Notes under the pieces: model-generated | The model's database searches: none | The model's input: only the letters and a program-made list of their open reading frames with translations | What the model was told of the DNA's origin: nothing | Position numbers and translations under genes: made by a program | In this document: in pieces, positions 9,248 through 18,700 of the stretch | Layout: the number at the start of each line of letters is the position of its first letter | How positions within the stretch are numbered: the first letter of the stretch is position 1 | Source: Pinirhizobacter soli | GTDB lineage: Bacteria > Pseudomonadota > Gammaproteobacteria > Xanthomonadales > Rhodanobacteraceae | Direction of reading: 5' to 3' | Length of the DNA: 64,000 nt | Assembly (NCBI RefSeq): GCF_015905305.1 | Contig: NZ_JADZLQ010000001.1 | Span: 1-64,000 of the forward strand

Positions 9248-11431
9248 TCAGGCCGGGTCGGCCTTGTACTTGTAGTAGGCATACGTGGAATAGCCCGACG
9301 AACGGCGCTCTACCGCGTTGAAGATCGCCCCTTTCAGTTCCACTCCGTTGTGTTCGAAGCGTTGTTTCGCCAGGGCCAGTTCACGCGCCTTGTTCAGGCC
9401 AAACCGGGCGACCAGCAGGCTGGTGCCTGCGTGGTGGCCGATCACGGCGGCGTCGGTGACGGCGAGGATCGGCGGGGTATCGATGATGATGAGGTCGTAG
9501 GCCGCCACCACGTTGGCGATGAACCTGGTGAAATTCTCATGCATCAGAAGCTCCGACGGATTGGGTGGCACCCTTCCGCGGGCAATGAAATCGACATTCG
9601 GCAACGGGCCTTGCTGCAGCACGTCGCCAAGCTCCGCACTGCCGACCAGCACGTCCGAAAGGCCCTGCGGAGGCTTGATGCCCAACAGGTGATGCAAGGT
9701 GCCGCGGCGCATGTCGCCGTCGACCAGCAACACACGCTGGCCTGCCTGCGCAATCACCGCCGCAAGATTCGCCGAGATGAAGGTCTTGCCGGCGTTGGGG
9801 CTTGAGCCGGTGATCATCAGCACATTGTTCTTTGCCTCGAGCCGGGCGAAATGCAGGCTCGTGCGCAAGCTGCGGATGGCTTCCACGGCAAGGTCCGCGG
9901 GATCCGTGATCGCAAGCAGGGGGCCGCGGCCGTGGCGATGCCCGTTGAACGAACGGGAATGCTGGCTGGTACTTAAGGGAACCGAGGCGTAGACCGGCAG
10001 GTCAAGGTCCTCGATGATCGAGGGGTCCTCGATGCCGCGGTTGAGGATCTGCTTCAGGAAGACGAAGGCCAGCGCCACGAAACCGCCCAGGAAGGTGGCG
10101 ATGACGATGATCAGGATCTTTCGAGGCTGTACCGGCTGGGTGTTGTCGACGGCGGATGTATCGACGATGCGAACATTGCCGACGGTGCCGGCGCGGGCGA
10201 TATCCAGCTGCTGCGCCTGGTTGAGGAGGCTGGTGTAGGTGTTGCTGGTGACCTGCACGTCGCGGTTGATCTTGAGCAGTTGCTGCTGGGTGTCGGGGAG
10301 GCTGCCCACCTGCTTCTGCATCTGGTCCTTTTGCGCCTGCAGCTGACCCATCTGCTGCTGCAACGCCTTGTAGGCCGGATGATCGTGGGTAAAGCGCCGA
10401 TCGATGTCCGCTTCCTGCAGGTGCAACTGCTGCAGGTTGGTTTCCACCGCCACGATCTGGTCAAGCAGGCCCTTGGTCTGCATGCTGAGGTCGACCGAGT
10501 GAGTCTGGGTCTGGAACTTGTTCATCGCGTCCTGTGCCTTGTCCAGGTCCTGGCGCACCTTGGGCAACTGTTCCCTGACGAACTGCAACTGGCTCGCGGC
10601 CTCGGCGGAGTTGCGCTCGACATTCTGGCGAACGTAGGCCGTGGTGATATGCGAAAGTACCTGCTGCGCAAGCACGGGGTCGGCATTGTTGTAGGTCAGG
10701 CCGAGGATGCCCGAGTCGGTGCCTTGCTCCAGCGCCACGACGTCTGTCTGCAGGTGGCCGATCGTGGTCAGCGGCGTCTGCTCGACGACATCGAAGCGCG
10801 TGCCCGGATTCGCCGTGAGCCGCTTGATCTGCATCGTCACGCCCCGGCCATGCACCACTTCCCCGACCGCGCCCTGGAGGATCAGCTTGCCGTTGGCGTC
10901 ATACAGGCTGAACTGCCCGTGTTCTCCCGTGCGCAGCTCCAGCTTGTTGCCGAGCATGGTTTCGGGCAGGTCGAGCTTGAAGATGTTCAGCACCTCGCCA
11001 CCCCAGCCGTATCGGCTAAGGCCAAACCGGGGCGCGCCCAGGTCGCCCGGGTCGTGGCCCCGCGAAAGGTAATCGCCCACCAAGGGCAAGCGCCAGGGCT
11101 GTGTCTGGATGTCCAGGCGAAGGTCGCCCACCGCTTGTCCGATCACCAGGCGCGAGGTGATCAGTGCGATCTCGGTAACCGCCTGCGAAGCGGTGGTTCC
11201 CAACGACTGGGTGAGGTCGGTGAGCCCCGGCAGGCTTGGCGTTTTTTGCTCAACCTGCACCACCGCCGTGGCCTGGTAGATCGGCGTGGCGAGCAACGTG
11301 TACAGCAGGCCGGCCACGAAGAACGTCCCGGTGATGGCGACGATCAGCCACTTGTGGTCGAGCAACGTGCCGAGCAACGCATTGAGATCGATGGTGTCGT
11401 CATCATGAGCCTGATCAATCTTCGTCGTCAT
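9248..11431 (-). CDS. wzc: Wzc-type polysaccharide co-polymerase and tyrosine autokinase
   Basis: 727 residues. Residues 28-48 are the first membrane helix, followed by a periplasmic Wzz/GNVR-type region with coiled coil (about 270-410), a second helix near 438-460 and a cytoplasmic BY-kinase: Walker A GSSPNAGKT 542-550, Walker A' VLLVDGDMR 567-575, Walker B LIIIDTPP ending at 654, and a C-terminal tyrosine cluster (Y714, Y717, Y719, Y720, Y722). It controls chain length and export through an outer-membrane Wza channel by cycling autophosphorylation. No Wza or Wzb phosphatase gene is in the window. It is the first gene of the operon, with AGGAAA upstream of the ATG. Confidence 0.93.
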   Translation of the reverse strand: MTTKIDQAHDDDTIDLNALLGTLLDHKWLIVAITGTFFVAGLLYTLLATPIYQATAVVQVEQKTPSLPGLTDLTQSLGTTASQAVTEIALITSRLVIGQAVGDLRLDIQTQPWRLPLVGDYLSRGHDPGDLGAPRFGLSRYGWGGEVLNIFKLDLPETMLGNKLELRTGEHGQFSLYDANGKLILQGAVGEVVHGRGVTMQIKRLTANPGTRFDVVEQTPLTTIGHLQTDVVALEQGTDSGILGLTYNNADPVLAQQVLSHITTAYVRQNVERNSAEAASQLQFVREQLPKVRQDLDKAQDAMNKFQTQTHSVDLSMQTKGLLDQIVAVETNLQQLHLQEADIDRRFTHDHPAYKALQQQMGQLQAQKDQMQKQVGSLPDTQQQLLKINRDVQVTSNTYTSLLNQAQQLDIARAGTVGNVRIVDTSAVDNTQPVQPRKILIIVIATFLGGFVALAFVFLKQILNRGIEDPSIIEDLDLPVYASVPLSTSQHSRSFNGHRHGRGPLLAITDPADLAVEAIRSLRTSLHFARLEAKNNVLMITGSSPNAGKTFISANLAAVIAQAGQRVLLVDGDMRRGTLHHLLGIKPPQGLSDVLVGSAELGDVLQQGPLPNVDFIARGRVPPNPSELLMHENFTRFIANVVAAYDLIIIDTPPILAVTDAAVIGHHAGTSLLVARFGLNKARELALAKQRFEHNGVELKGAIFNAVERRSSGYSTYAYYKYKADPA

Positions 11432-11460
11432 GCGGCAGCATGTTTCCTGGAAATGAATGG

Positions 11461-11478
11461 ACGTCTAGACGTTTATAT
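11461..11478 (-). promoter_or_regulatory. Perfect palindrome overlapping a -10-like box upstream of wzc
   Basis: ACGTCTAGACGT (11461-11472) is a 12-base perfect palindrome 30 bp before the wzc start. On the minus strand it directly follows TATAAA (11477-11472), which would be a -10 element, so the palindrome would sit at the transcription start and could be an operator. No good -35 box is seen. Confidence 0.35.
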
Positions 11479-11588
11479 CGTATCGATGATGAATGGGTAG
11501 GGAAGCTAAGGAAAAAGCGTGTTTTATGGAGATTCCATGCGCTTCGCGCAGCCGCCGTCTTGCGCCCTCGCAACACGCAGGCACATGC

Positions 11589-11611
11589 CGCATCCGCGGA
11601 TGCGTTTTTTT
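11589..11611 (+). terminator. Hairpin with T7 tract, plus-strand terminator-like
   Basis: A self-complementary 16-mer (11589-11604, six-base stem with CGCG loop) followed by seven T (11605-11611). It has terminator form for plus-strand transcripts although no plus-strand gene precedes it; it might end an antisense or spurious transcript coming out of wzc. Confidence 0.4.
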
Positions 11612-12110
11612 AGTCACATGAGGCGGACGTCTTTTTATGCGACGGGCAATGACAATGCCTGTGCGGACGCCATTCGTGGAATACACGATGTCCTTCGCCA
11701 CATCGACCTGGGGGACAAAGATCGATGGAGGGTTTCAGCATAGACGTCGCATCGGATGCCTTAAAGCGACGGCGTCGATTTTTGCGACACGCATCAAGTT
11801 AACGGCGTGTATGTGGCCGTCTCAAGGCAAAAGTGCATGTTGACCGTGAGGAATATCCAGGCGTTCGTACACAAAGAAATAACAAGTCATTCATGTTTTG
11901 GCCTATTTGTGCTGCGATGCGATGCCTGGGGACGAGGCATGTCTCCGAGTTGACTCAAGGCCTTAGAGATTTCACGGTCTTCTTGTGCTGTGATGCAGCA
12001 TCCCTAGGCTGCGCCGAAGGTTTCCTGCATGGCGCCGGTTTACGCCACCTCCCGGGTGGGCAAGAATCTGTGGATGGAGCGTGCCCACTGGCACCAGGGA
12101 AGGGGCGGGG

Positions 12111-13304
12111 ATGATCGACAAACGAAACCTCCACATCGACATCCTTCGAGGGATATCGATCGTGCTGGTCATGCTTCTGCATTACTCCCTTGCCTATCGA
12201 TTGCACTTGAGTCCGCTGAACGAGTGGATCGGCGTGCAAACGCTGCGCACGATCTTCTTCAACGGCAACTACGGCGTCTCGGTGTTCTTCGTGATCTCCG
12301 GGTTTCTCATCACGACGAATATCCTGCGCCGTTACGGGTCGCTCGCCGGCACGGAGGTTGTCCATTTCTACAAGCTGCGGCTGTTTCGCCTCTACCCATC
12401 CGTGGTGCTTGCGCTGGTTGTCATTACGGTGCTCGGCCTTGCCGGCTTGCCGAACTTTTCAAACAGCGTCCATGGGAAGGCCCTGGGTAACGGGTTTTTC
12501 CTGGTGGCCAATCTCTCCGTGCTGACTTTCTGGCACAACGTCCTGATGGAGAGCGTGGGCTATTTCAACTATGCGATGAACATCTACTGGTCGTTGTCGG
12601 TAGAGGAAGTGTTCTACCTGGTCTATCCCCTGGTGCTGGTGATCGCCCGGCGCCGCTGGCAACTGTTTGTGCTTGGCTGCCTCGGGCTCGTCGTGGGACC
12701 GGCCTACAGGTGGCTCTATCGCAGCGACGAACTATTCTTCATGTACGGAAACCTGGCCTGCGTCGACATGCTTGTCTATGGCTGTGCGGCCGCGGTGGCA
12801 GCACGGTCGGTCGAGTTGGGCAATGGCCATCGCCGGCTGCTGGCTTGGCTCTCGCTGGTCGCCATGGGATGGGTTTACATGCGCGGCATTGGCGGCAACG
12901 AGGCCTTCGGGGCGACTCAATTGGGTGTCGCCGCGGCTGTCTTCCTGGTCATGGTGTCAGGGCTGCCGGCAGGCACCCTGGCCAGGCGCGCCGGTGGCCC
13001 ATTGGCCTGGCTGGGCTCACATAGCTACGAACTGTACCTGTTTCACATCGTGGTGCTTGGGCTGATGCAAGAGATCCTACCGAGGGCTGATATGAGTGCC
13101 GGACGGAAGTTGCCGATGCTGGCGGTGTTCTTCGTGGCGTCAGCGTTCATTGCGTGGCTGGTCGCCCGGTGGTACGGGGATCCCTTGAACCGTCGGCTGC
13201 GGGCCAGCGGTGCGGGCCGGAAACCAGCTATGAATCCTCAGCGTCGCGCCGCTTCTGCCGTGCCCGTCGCTGCCCGGCCTGGCGATCGGCAAGGCTCTGT
13301 TTGA
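12111..13304 (+). CDS. Acyltransferase family 3 (OafA-like) membrane protein
   Basis: 397 residues from the ATG at 12111, which follows a GGGAAGGGG purine tract; a frame start 30 bases earlier lacks this. Begins IDKRNLHIDILRGISIVLVMLLHY with the R and H of the acyltransferase-3 family, then SVFFVISGFLIT, FYKLRLFRLYP and SLSVEEVFYLVYPL, followed by about ten hydrophobic helices. Such enzymes transfer acetyl or other acyl groups to surface sugars across the inner membrane. Standing divergent from the exopolysaccharide operon, it may decorate that polymer or LPS. Its last 77 bases overlap the convergent TetR gene. Confidence 0.88.
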   Translation: MIDKRNLHIDILRGISIVLVMLLHYSLAYRLHLSPLNEWIGVQTLRTIFFNGNYGVSVFFVISGFLITTNILRRYGSLAGTEVVHFYKLRLFRLYPSVVLALVVITVLGLAGLPNFSNSVHGKALGNGFFLVANLSVLTFWHNVLMESVGYFNYAMNIYWSLSVEEVFYLVYPLVLVIARRRWQLFVLGCLGLVVGPAYRWLYRSDELFFMYGNLACVDMLVYGCAAAVAARSVELGNGHRRLLAWLSLVAMGWVYMRGIGGNEAFGATQLGVAAAVFLVMVSGLPAGTLARRAGGPLAWLGSHSYELYLFHIVVLGLMQEILPRADMSAGRKLPMLAVFFVASAFIAWLVARWYGDPLNRRLRASGAGRKPAMNPQRRAASAVPVAARPGDRQGSV

Positions 13305-13917
13305 GCAAGGCCCGCGCCATCCAGTGACTGACTTGCACTGCTTGCGCGGCCGACAGGCCGCGGATGTCGCGAAGCACCAGCAGCGCTTCGATACCGGTAG
13401 TCAGTGCCAATGCCGACACCAGGCGTGCATAGCCGGCCGGTCCCAGGCGTGCGCGCAAGGGCCCGATGGCCGACTCGATCCACTCAATCCGACGCGTGCC
13501 TCGCGGCGGCTGCGTGTCACTGGGCGAATGCAGCACGGTTTCATGGATCATTGTGCGCAATAGAGGCTCGTTGGCCAGCGCCAGGCGCTGCATCTGCTCC
13601 ACCAATGCATCCACGCGCGCTTCGATTGCGCCCGTGGTCGTGCCCGAGGGTGCGGCATCGAGCGCTGATTCCATAGAGGGCCGCAGGCCTTCCAGGGACG
13701 CCTCGGTCATCAACTTCACTTGCGTAGGGAAATAGCGGTAGGCCGTGCGCCGCGAAACTTCCGCGGCATCGGCCACTTCCGTGACGGTAGGGCGCTGCCC
13801 CTTGGCGATCATGGCCGCGGCAGTTTCAAGCAGGACGCGTCGCGTACGCAGTTTCTGGTTTGAGCGGCCTTTGCGTAGCCCGGCTGCCGCAAAATCATTC
13901 GATTTGGATATTGACAT
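13228..13917 (-). CDS. TetR-family transcriptional regulator
   Basis: 229 residues from the ATG at 13917; an earlier TTG at 13923 is possible. The N-terminal helix-turn-helix is clear (VLLETAAAMIAKGQ...TVTEVADAAEVSRRTAYRYFPTQVKLM, about residues 28-72), followed by an all-helical ligand domain of unknown specificity and a basic tail. It probably represses itself and the divergent secreted-protein genes from 14115, since a palindromic operator-like site lies 14-41 bases upstream. The 3' end overlaps the acyltransferase gene by 77 bases, so the tails of both proteins are coded on opposite strands. Confidence 0.88.
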   Translation of the reverse strand: MSISKSNDFAAAGLRKGRSNQKLRTRRVLLETAAAMIAKGQRPTVTEVADAAEVSRRTAYRYFPTQVKLMTEASLEGLRPSMESALDAAPSGTTTGAIEARVDALVEQMQRLALANEPLLRTMIHETVLHSPSDTQPPRGTRRIEWIESAIGPLRARLGPAGYARLVSALALTTGIEALLVLRDIRGLSAAQAVQVSHWMARALLKQSLADRQAGQRRARQKRRDAEDS

Positions 13918-13930
13918 GGCCAAATTCTAG

Positions 13931-13958
13931 CACTAGTGTTCGTGGCACTAGAGTGCCA
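13931..13958. promoter_or_regulatory. Candidate TetR operator pair
   Basis: TGGCACTAGAGTGCCA (13943-13958) is a 7-2-7 perfect inverted repeat, and CACTAGTG (13931-13938) beside it is a perfect 8-base palindrome sharing the CACTAG core. The pair stands directly in front of the TetR gene and faces the divergent gene at 14115. Confidence 0.6.
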
Positions 13959-14114
13959 TAAAGGCACCTGGGTCGCGTAACGGCACGGAGCCTGGGCGAG
14001 TAGCGCCGTGGATGAATCGGCAAAGGGTGGGTTCTCGCAGCAAAGGCGTGACTAACGGGATCGGGCACGAACATTCGTTTCGCGCCCGACGAATTCACTC
14101 ATCGGAGAAAAATC

Positions 14115-14624
14115 ATGATCGCGAAATATCCAGCCATACCCGCGGCGCTGGCACTCGTCGGCGTTCTTGCCCTCGCCTGTGCCACGGGCGCTGTAGCCCA
14201 CGACTCGGATGACAGGGGCGACTCAGGCGACCTGGCAGGGACGTGGAAAGTGCAGATAACCCTGCGCAACTGTGCAACCGGGGCGCCGGTCGGCGCCCCG
14301 TTCTACTCGCTGCTTACCTTTGCAGACGGCGGAACGGTGACCGAGACCACGGCCAACTCCATGTTCTTCCCGGCGATACGCGGCCCAGGCCACGGCGCCT
14401 GGAGCCGCGGCCGGCATAAAGGCGAGTACAGCGCCGTAACCATGGCGTTTATCACGATGGACGGCGCGCTGGTGAAAACCCAGACGATTACCCAGGTCAT
14501 CGACATGGGACCTGGCCAGAACAAGTTCACCACGCCCAAGGCCGAGATCGAATTCTTCGATCCCGCCGGCAACCTGTTGACGACGGGCTGCGCCACGGCG
14601 GTCGGTAGCCGCTTCGGACTATAG
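14115..14624 (+). CDS. Small secreted protein of unknown function
   Basis: 169 residues with a Sec signal peptide (hydrophobic residues about 9-27, cleavage near AVAHD). The mature part starts with a short D/S/G-rich linker and then a GTWKVQITLRNCATGAPVG segment and TFADGGTVTETT, which looks like a small beta-barrel or lipocalin-type secreted domain; two cysteines (in RNCATG and TGCATA) could pair. GGAG lies upstream of the ATG. It is divergent from the TetR gene and likely under its control. Function is not recognised. Confidence 0.75.
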   Translation: MIAKYPAIPAALALVGVLALACATGAVAHDSDDRGDSGDLAGTWKVQITLRNCATGAPVGAPFYSLLTFADGGTVTETTANSMFFPAIRGPGHGAWSRGRHKGEYSAVTMAFITMDGALVKTQTITQVIDMGPGQNKFTTPKAEIEFFDPAGNLLTTGCATAVGSRFGL

Positions 14625-14632
14625 TCAGACGC

Positions 14633-14671
14633 GGCGGGGGATAGCAGCAGCCGGTGCCGCTATCTCCCGCC
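14633..14671 (+). other. Long stem-loop between two secreted-protein genes
   Basis: A 13-base stem (14633-14645 with 14659-14671, one G-T pair) and 13-base loop sit between the stop at 14624 and the start at 14717. There is no T run, so it may be an mRNA-stabilising or attenuating hairpin rather than an intrinsic terminator. Confidence 0.45.
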
Positions 14672-14716
14672 GACACATCATCTGCGTCATTCAATGGGTT
14701 TTGCGGGAGACCAATC

Positions 14717-15214
14717 ATGACAAGCAGGTATTTCCTATCCTTCATTGCAGCAAGCGCGCTGTTTTTGACCATCGCTTCGCCCAGCTACGCGGATGAGCCG
14801 GCCGAGAAACCCCTCCGGCAATCGCTCGACCGCCTTGCGCAGGCGTGGAATACCGCCGATGCGAAGATGTGGGCGGATGAGTATTGGCCCCAGGGCGAGC
14901 TGATCAATATCCTCGGCGGCATCATGCCCAACCCCACCGCCATCCGCGAACGCCACGCCGCTGTCCTGGCGGGTCCCTTCAAGGGCAGCCACTTCGAAAG
15001 CACGGTGCGACGAATCCTGTTCCTCGGTCCGGATGTCGCTATCGTCGACACCGACATCCGCGTGACCCAGTTCCGCGCATTGCCGCCAGGTGCGGTGGCC
15101 ACGTCGCCGGGCTTGTTGCTGACCCGCATGAAACACGTCTATCAACGCCGCGACGGCGTGTGGCGTATTGCGGCTTCGCAAAATACTGCCGTGCTTCCCG
15201 GTACAAACCCATAG
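14717..15214 (+). CDS. Secreted SnoaL-like/DUF4440-type protein (SgcJ/EcaC-like)
   Basis: 165 residues from the ATG at 14717, which is preceded by GGGAGA; the frame opens 63 bases earlier but those codons lack a Shine-Dalgarno sequence. A signal peptide (residues 1-24, ending near SPSYADE) leads into an NTF2-like alpha+beta cone domain: LDRLAQAWNTADAKMWADEYWPQGELINILG, RERHAAVL, VAIVDTDIRV and VYQRRDGVWRIAASQNT at the end, as in DUF4440/SgcJ proteins. Such domains bind small hydrophobic ligands or are enzymes; the substrate here is unknown. It probably shares a transcript with the secreted gene before it. Confidence 0.82.
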   Translation: MTSRYFLSFIAASALFLTIASPSYADEPAEKPLRQSLDRLAQAWNTADAKMWADEYWPQGELINILGGIMPNPTAIRERHAAVLAGPFKGSHFESTVRRILFLGPDVAIVDTDIRVTQFRALPPGAVATSPGLLLTRMKHVYQRRDGVWRIAASQNTAVLPGTNP

Positions 15215-15710
15215 ACATAATCGGCAAATAATCCAGCCATCGATAAACATTGCGTCGATGACTCTTTGCATGACATAAAAGTTACTTAAGCAGCATCATT
15301 AGAAAACAACAAAATGAATCGTGCTAAATGTGATGCTAATCGCATTTAAACCGACGCTCACCACTGCCGTGTTCTCTCCGGCGGTGAGATGATCTCAATC
15401 GCGACAATTGCGCGTTAGCCGAATGCCGCACACCAAAGTAGAGCGAAGCGAATCAAGGCGTCTGTCCCCAGCCTTGCGTTTCGTTTGAGTCCTTTACAAA
15501 AAACAGGGGTTGTGTAGGCAGGGGTTTCTAGTCGCAGGGCACATCGATTCGTTCCACGATTTTCCCAAGGCAAACGTTCATGCCATAGCGTGAGCGCAGA
15601 ACTTCTTCGTCCTGCGCCCACGACTGGCGCATGCGCGGTGGTATTCGTGCGCCCCGCAATTGGCCCTGACTTACGTCCCTGGCATTGAATCAGCCATAAG
15701 GGAGTCAGGC
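15215..15710. other. Intergenic leader of the trimeric autotransporter gene
   Basis: About 500 bp without a gene. The left part (about 15230-15350) is clearly AT-richer than the surroundings and holds a CRP/Clp-like site at 15326-15347. The right part is GC-rich with no recognised element before the AAGGGAG ribosome-binding site at about 15698-15704. A minus-strand frame at 15415-15621 is rejected. Confidence 0.5.
15326..15347. promoter_or_regulatory. CRP/Clp-like binding site upstream of the adhesin gene
   Basis: TGTGA-N6-TCGCA flanked by AAA and TTT; by my count it matches 17 of 22 positions of the CRP consensus, with most of the differences in the central spacer and one in the right half-site. 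In Xanthomonadales the CRP homologue Clp binds such sites and controls adhesion and exopolysaccharide genes. It is 364 bp from the start at 15711. Confidence 0.5.
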
Positions 15711-18700
15711 ATGAACAAGGTCTATCGGAAAATCTGGAGCCTCGCGCTGAATCAGCTCGTGGTGGTGTCAGAGTTGGCCTCCTGCCCGCGCAGTGGCGGG
15801 AAGAGGCAGCGGGCGGTGGGTCATTCGCCTGTGCAAAGCCTGGTCCCGAAGATATTGACCTTGCTTGCGGCGATGGGTGGAGCAGGGTGGGTGTTGCCGG
15901 CGCACGCCCAGGCGGTGGATTGCAATCCGTCGCCCTACAACGCCTACAACGGCACTGCCTCGTGCATGGGTTTTGGGGCGACGGCCAGTGGGGTGGGCGC
16001 CACGGCGCTGGGTTCTATCTCCCAGGCTACCGTATTGGGTGCGCTCGCGGTGGGATACGCCTCCCAGAGTACGGCGCAGAACGGTATAGCTCTTGGCTTT
16101 CAGGCTAAATCCGCTGCTATTAACTCTATTTATATCGGCGCGCGTACCGCCCCGAGCACCGGCGCTCTCGCAGGTGGTGATATAGGCATTGGCACCGATG
16201 TCACAGCTTCCGGTGGCAATTCCATGGCATTTGGAACCCAAACGGTATCCTCTGGCAGCAACGCGATTGCCTTCGGCATCATCGCTCACGCCACGGCTCC
16301 CTCGTCAATCGCCCAAGGCGATGGGGCATCATCAGCTTCTACCAGTAGCGTAGCCATCGGAACTCATTCTTCGGCCGATGTGAACTCCGCCAATAGCGTA
16401 GTCATCGGTAGCGTGTCCAAAGCTGTCGGTGCCTTGAATGCCGTCGCCCTGGGCACGTCCGCTCAGGTGAACAACGGACAAGCTACCGCATTGGGCGGCT
16501 TTACCAATGCCACAGGCGATGGAGCAACGGCAGTCGGACTTTCGTCGCAAAGCCTTTTTTCCCATGCGACCGCCGTAGGCTGGCAAGCCTATGCGACAGC
16601 CCTCAATGCGATCTATCTGGGCGCCCGCACCACCGGGACCGGCGCATCGGCCGAGTCGGCCATTGCCATCGGTACGGATGTAACCGCATCGGGCACTGAG
16701 TCCATCGGTATCGGCTTGCAGGCGAATGCGAGCCAGGGCAACGCTATCGCCATCGGCAGGCAGGCCATTGCCACCGGCCTGGACTCCATGTACATAGGGC
16801 CGCTCCCGGACACTGCCGGTAGGGGCGCCACGGCGACCAACGCCATTGGTGTAGGCGTCGATGTCACCGCCAGCGGCGTGGGATCCGTCGGACTAGGCAA
16901 CTTTACAGTTGCGTCAGGTGGGAACAGCGTTGCATTGGGCGCCAGTACCGCGTCGGCCAACAATGCCGTGTCGGCGGGACAAGGGAGTGCCGCTTCCGGC
17001 GGCAACAGCTTGGCGCTCGGGTTTACATCGAAGGCGCAAGCGGCTTCCACCATCGCGTTCGGCGACACCAACACGGTTGCCGCTGCAGCCGGCCCGGGCT
17101 CCATTGCCGGCGGCCATAACTCGCAGGTGACCGGAGGCACCGGCGCGGTGGCGCTGGGCCAAGGCCAGGTCGCCAACGGCAACGGCGCGGTGGCCATCGG
17201 CGATCCGAACAGTGTCAACGGCAACGGCGCCGTGGGCATGGGCGCGAACAACACGGTCAACGGCGACGGCGCGGTGGGCATTGGCAATACCAATAATGCG
17301 CAAGGCGTGGGTTCGGTGGCGCTGGGTAACACCAGCAGCGCGCTGGCGGCTGGCGCGGTTGCATTCGGCAACGGCGCGATCGCCAATAACGCCAACGACG
17401 TGGCGTTGGGCTCCGGGTCGACCACCGCTGCGGCGGTAGGCACGCCCAGCACCACGATCAACGGCACGACCTACAACTTCGTCGGCACCACGCCGACCAG
17501 CACGATAAGCGTAGGCGCGGCAGGCACGGAGCGCACCATCACCAATGTCGCGGCCGGGCGCATCAGCGGCAGCAGCACCGACGCGATCAACGGCTCGCAG
17601 CTCTTCGCCACCAACCAGGCGTTGGGTACGGTGGGAACGGGTATCACCAACCTGGGCAATACCGTTACCAACCTGGGCAACTCGGTAGCCAACAGCTACG
17701 GCGGCAGCACTACCTACGATCCGACCACCGGCACGATCAATACCGGTATCACCTACGGCGGTAACACCTTCAACACGCTGCAGCAGGTCTTCGACCAGAT
17801 CGGCACCGGCGCGACGCATTATTACAGCGTCAATGACGGTGGTACCGCGGGTGGCAATTTCGCCAACGACGGCGCATCCGGACTTAATTCGCTGGCTGCA
17901 GGCGTGGGTGCTACCGCGCAGGCCGATAGCGGCACCTCATTGGGCCAGAACACGCAAACCACGGTGCTGGGCGGCGTGGCGCTGGGTTCGGCCGCCGTGT
18001 CCAATCGAGCGATAGCGCCAACCTCGGGATCCATCCTGGTGGGTACCAATGTGATCCCGTTCAACACCACCGACCGCAACCTGCTCGGTGCGGTGTCGGT
18101 GGGGAACGCCACCGACTTCCGCCAGGTCACCAATGTGGCCGATGGCACGGAAGACCAGGATGCGGTGACGCTGCGTCAGTTGAAGGGTGCGATGAGTTCT
18201 TTTTCGGTCACGCCGATCAAGTACTTCCACGCCAACTCCACCGCGGCTGATTCGTTGGCCGTGGGCGCCGAATCGGTCGCTATTGGCCCGCAAACCACGG
18301 TCAATGGCGATAACGGCATCGGCATGGGCAATGGCGCGATCGTGCAGCAGACGGCGCCCGGTGGAACGGCCATCGGCCAGAACGCCACGGTGAACCTTGC
18401 CGACGGCGTGGCACTGGGCACCAACGCCACCTCCAACGGCATCCAGGCCATGGCCCTGGGTGCAGGCACGCAGGCCGCGTTTGCCGGCAGCGTGGCCCTG
18501 GGTGCGGGTGCGGTGACGGCTGCACCCGTGGCTACCGCCAACACCACGATCAACGGCAACACGTATAACTTTGCCGGCACCACGCCGGGCTCGACGGTGA
18601 GCGTGGGGGCGGTTGGCGCGGAACGCACGGTCACCAACGTGGCGGCGGGCCGCATCGATGGAGGCAGTACCGATGCGATCAACGGCTCGCAGCTGTTCGC

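Larger units (their letters stand above)
11432..12110. other. Divergent intergenic region between wzc and the acyltransferase gene
   Basis: About 680 bp with no supported gene. It should carry the promoters of the polysaccharide operon (leftward) and the acyltransferase (rightward). Seen: the palindrome/-10 box at 11461-11478 and the T-tailed hairpin at 11589-11611. A short minus-strand frame (78 residues, 11465-11701) is basic and low in complexity and I do not accept it. The unusual length fits a heavily regulated operon leader. Confidence 0.5.

Noticed and set aside
11465-11701. 78-residue minus-strand frame before wzc
   Set aside because: Basic, no family, no ribosome-binding site; overlaps the palindrome and hairpin region.
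15415-15621. 68-residue minus-strand frame in the adhesin leader
   Set aside because: No motif or ribosome-binding site; composition like intergenic DNA.
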